A stretch of 41,720 nt of DNA from Methylovulum psychrotolerans (GTDB lineage: Bacteria > Pseudomonadota > Gammaproteobacteria > Methylococcales > Methylomonadaceae): positions 1-41,720 of the forward strand of contig NZ_PGFZ01000015.1 in assembly GCF_002923755.1 (NCBI RefSeq), written 5' to 3'. Positions 40,339-41,720 of the stretch are shown here, in pieces; positions within the stretch are counted from its first letter, which is position 1; the number at the start of each line of letters is the position of its first letter. Position numbers and translations under genes: made by a program. The notes under the pieces are model-generated. The model did not search any database. It worked only from the letters and a program-made list of their open reading frames with translations, and was not told the origin of the DNA.

Positions 40339-41720
40339 ATGCCCAATAAAAACATTATGATTGAATCAATCGAAGCAGGAAGAAAAGAGGATGGAAATCG
40401 CTCAATCGCCGAAAAAATAATAAAACGGCTAGGTGAGCTTAATAAAACAGTGGAAAACAATCAAGGCCGTTGGGCTTGGGAACTCTTGCAAAATGCCAAA
40501 GATAGTATTGCTGAAGAAGATAGAACAGTATCAGTTCAGATTATACTTGACGAAAAAAGCGTTGAATTTAGACATAATGGAACTCACTTTACGGAACGGG
40601 ACATTAGAGGGCTAATAAACCAAATTTCGTCTAAAGAAGTCGAGGAAGGAGAGCATACAAAAAGGACAGGTCGGTTTGGAACAGGATTTTTAACGACGCA
40701 CTTACTATCGAAAGTAGTTCAAATAAAAGGCATTGTAAAAACAGAGAGTAACGATTTTTATACATTTCAATTCCCGTTGGATAGATTAGGCGCAACTACA
40801 AGCCAACTTATCCCAAAAATTGAAAATGCATGGACAGAATTTCACCGTTCTGCCAAAAAGTTAGAAATTGAGTACGATCATAATCAATTTAACACATCTT
40901 TTTGCTATTTGTTAGATACAGCAGAACAAAAAGAAATAGCAAGAATCGGCTTGAATGAGTTTTCGAAACTTATACCTTTTGTATTATCTTTTATCCCAAA
41001 GATAAGTTGTGTGGACATCATGGACAACACCATGAAATTAACCACTACTTTTATAAGCACTAACTCATTAAACAATAATTTAATAACCGCTATTGAGAAA
41101 AATGAAAATGGAGAAACATCGGAAATATTAATATTACAGGCTACGGACGATAGAGTTACTGTTGCAACTGAGGTTGAAAAGACTAAAGAAGGTTTTTCAG
41201 TCAAATGCATCAAGAATCTTCCAAAATTATTCTGTGATTTCCCACTTATTGGGACTGAAAACTTTCATTTTCCTGTCATTGTAAATAGCTTCTTTTTTCA
41301 CCCTCAAACAGAAAGAGATGGGGTATGGCTAAAAAGCCATAACGATGATACCGAGGTAAGAGAAAATCAGGAGCTTTTAAAGTGCGCTGTTGAATTGTAT
41401 AAAAATCTAATTTCGGAGATTTCAAAGGGTGATTTTTTTGATTTATACAATCTCGCGGAAACTAAAATGCCTGCTACAAATGACAAGTATTTTGACGAAG
41501 CCTGGTATAAAGACGCTATTCAAAAACCAATTAGAGAGTTTGTTTTTAATGCAAAAATTGTTGAACCAGAAAATGCGGGTGATGATAGAAAATCGATAAA
41601 AGAGCTTAGGTTTCCATTAAAATCTTATACTGAAACGATACAGAATAACATTTGGCAATTTACGTTTGATTTATTTCCGAGTTTTGTATGTAAAAAAGAG
41701 CATGTGCATAATTGGTGTAA
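40339..41720 (+). CDS. Sacsin-like GHKL ATPase, N-terminal part (runs off the window)
   Basis: A frame opens at ATG 40339 (ATG 40357 is an alternative; an in-frame TAG lies 21 bases upstream of 40339) and stays open for 460 codons to the window edge. The N-terminus is a GHKL (Hsp90/MORC-type) ATP-binding domain. Motif I is WAWELLQNAKD (45-55, with E48 and N52), motif II is FRHNGTHF (77-84), and the glycine-rich lid is GRFGTGFLTTHLLS (111-124). HNG in place of the usual D-x-G is typical of sacsin-type proteins. Codon use is strongly AT-rich compared with the rest of the window, a sign of transfer. Large proteins of this kind occur in bacterial defence islands, but no function is assigned here. 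Confidence 0.85.
   Translation, partial: MPNKNIMIESIEAGRKEDGNRSIAEKIIKRLGELNKTVENNQGRWAWELLQNAKDSIAEEDRTVSVQIILDEKSVEFRHNGTHFTERDIRGLINQISSKEVEEGEHTKRTGRFGTGFLTTHLLSKVVQIKGIVKTESNDFYTFQFPLDRLGATTSQLIPKIENAWTEFHRSAKKLEIEYDHNQFNTSFCYLLDTAEQKEIARIGLNEFSKLIPFVLSFIPKISCVDIMDNTMKLTTTFISTNSLNNNLITAIEKNENGETSEILILQATDDRVTVATEVEKTKEGFSVKCIKNLPKLFCDFPLIGTENFHFPVIVNSFFFHPQTERDGVWLKSHNDDTEVRENQELLKCAVELYKNLISEISKGDFFDLYNLAETKMPATNDKYFDEAWYKDAIQKPIREFVFNAKIVEPENAGDDRKSIKELRFPLKSYTETIQNNIWQFTFDLFPSFVCKKEHVHNWC

Noticed and set aside
40905-41213. A 102-codon minus-strand frame within the ATPase gene
   Set aside because: It is an antisense shadow in AT-rich DNA; the plus-strand frame has clear ATPase motifs.
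1-41720. CRISPR arrays and tRNA genes
   Set aside because: Reading through the window I saw no regularly spaced direct repeats and no cloverleaf-like segment with a T-loop consensus.

Overview
The window looks like chromosomal DNA of a gammaproteobacterium, most likely a type I methanotroph or a close relative (Methylococcales). The reasons are a full set of bacteriohopanepolyol genes including the aminotransferase HpnO, a single-enzyme squalene synthase, abundant copper-handling proteins, an LPS heptose pathway, and the gammaproteobacterial ygfB/pepP/ubiH - zapA - 6S RNA arrangement. No pmo, mmo or mxa gene is present, so the methanotroph assignment is inferred. Most of the window is about 50% G+C by eye; the last 1.4 kb is much more AT-rich.

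Region 1 (1-12.1 kb) is a hopanoid locus. It holds the start of dxs (isoprenoid precursor supply), copD-like and copC genes coupled to hpnO, and squalene synthase - shc - hpnG on the minus strand. Divergent from these are hpnH and then hpnM-mlaA, followed by convergent apt. Together they run from precursor supply through squalene, hopene and adenosylhopane to aminobacteriohopanepolyols, with two probable lipid-transport proteins. Apt could salvage the adenine that HpnG releases.

Region 2 (12.2-18 kb) has a hypothetical gene, a LuxR-type response regulator divergent from a 7TM sensor kinase, and an exported multicopper oxidase. Region 3 (18-24 kb) has ubiH-pepP-ygfB on the minus strand facing a small coiled-coil gene, zapA and an unannotated-looking but clear 6S RNA. 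An Rpn-type nuclease and a sulfotransferase-like gene follow. Region 4 (24-34.5 kb) has a YcxB-like membrane protein, type II NADH dehydrogenase, an M48 protease, a PD-(D/E)XK protein, the heptose genes hldE-hldD and gmhA, and pgi.

Region 5 (34.7-39.4 kb) has an exported protein with a His at the predicted mature N-terminus, next to a membrane-anchored cupredoxin and a strong terminator. Two membrane proteins, a Tat-exported superoxide-reductase-like protein and a TPR protein follow. Region 6 (39.4 kb to the end) is accessory: a nested hairpin, a FitAB-type toxin-antitoxin pair, and the first 460 codons of a large AT-rich sacsin-like GHKL ATPase that runs off the window. The best candidates for something undescribed are the region 5 copper pair, the Tat-exported SOR-like protein, and the FitAB/ATPase module with its shared palindromic half-sites. 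Several nested palindromic (MITE-like) elements occur between genes.
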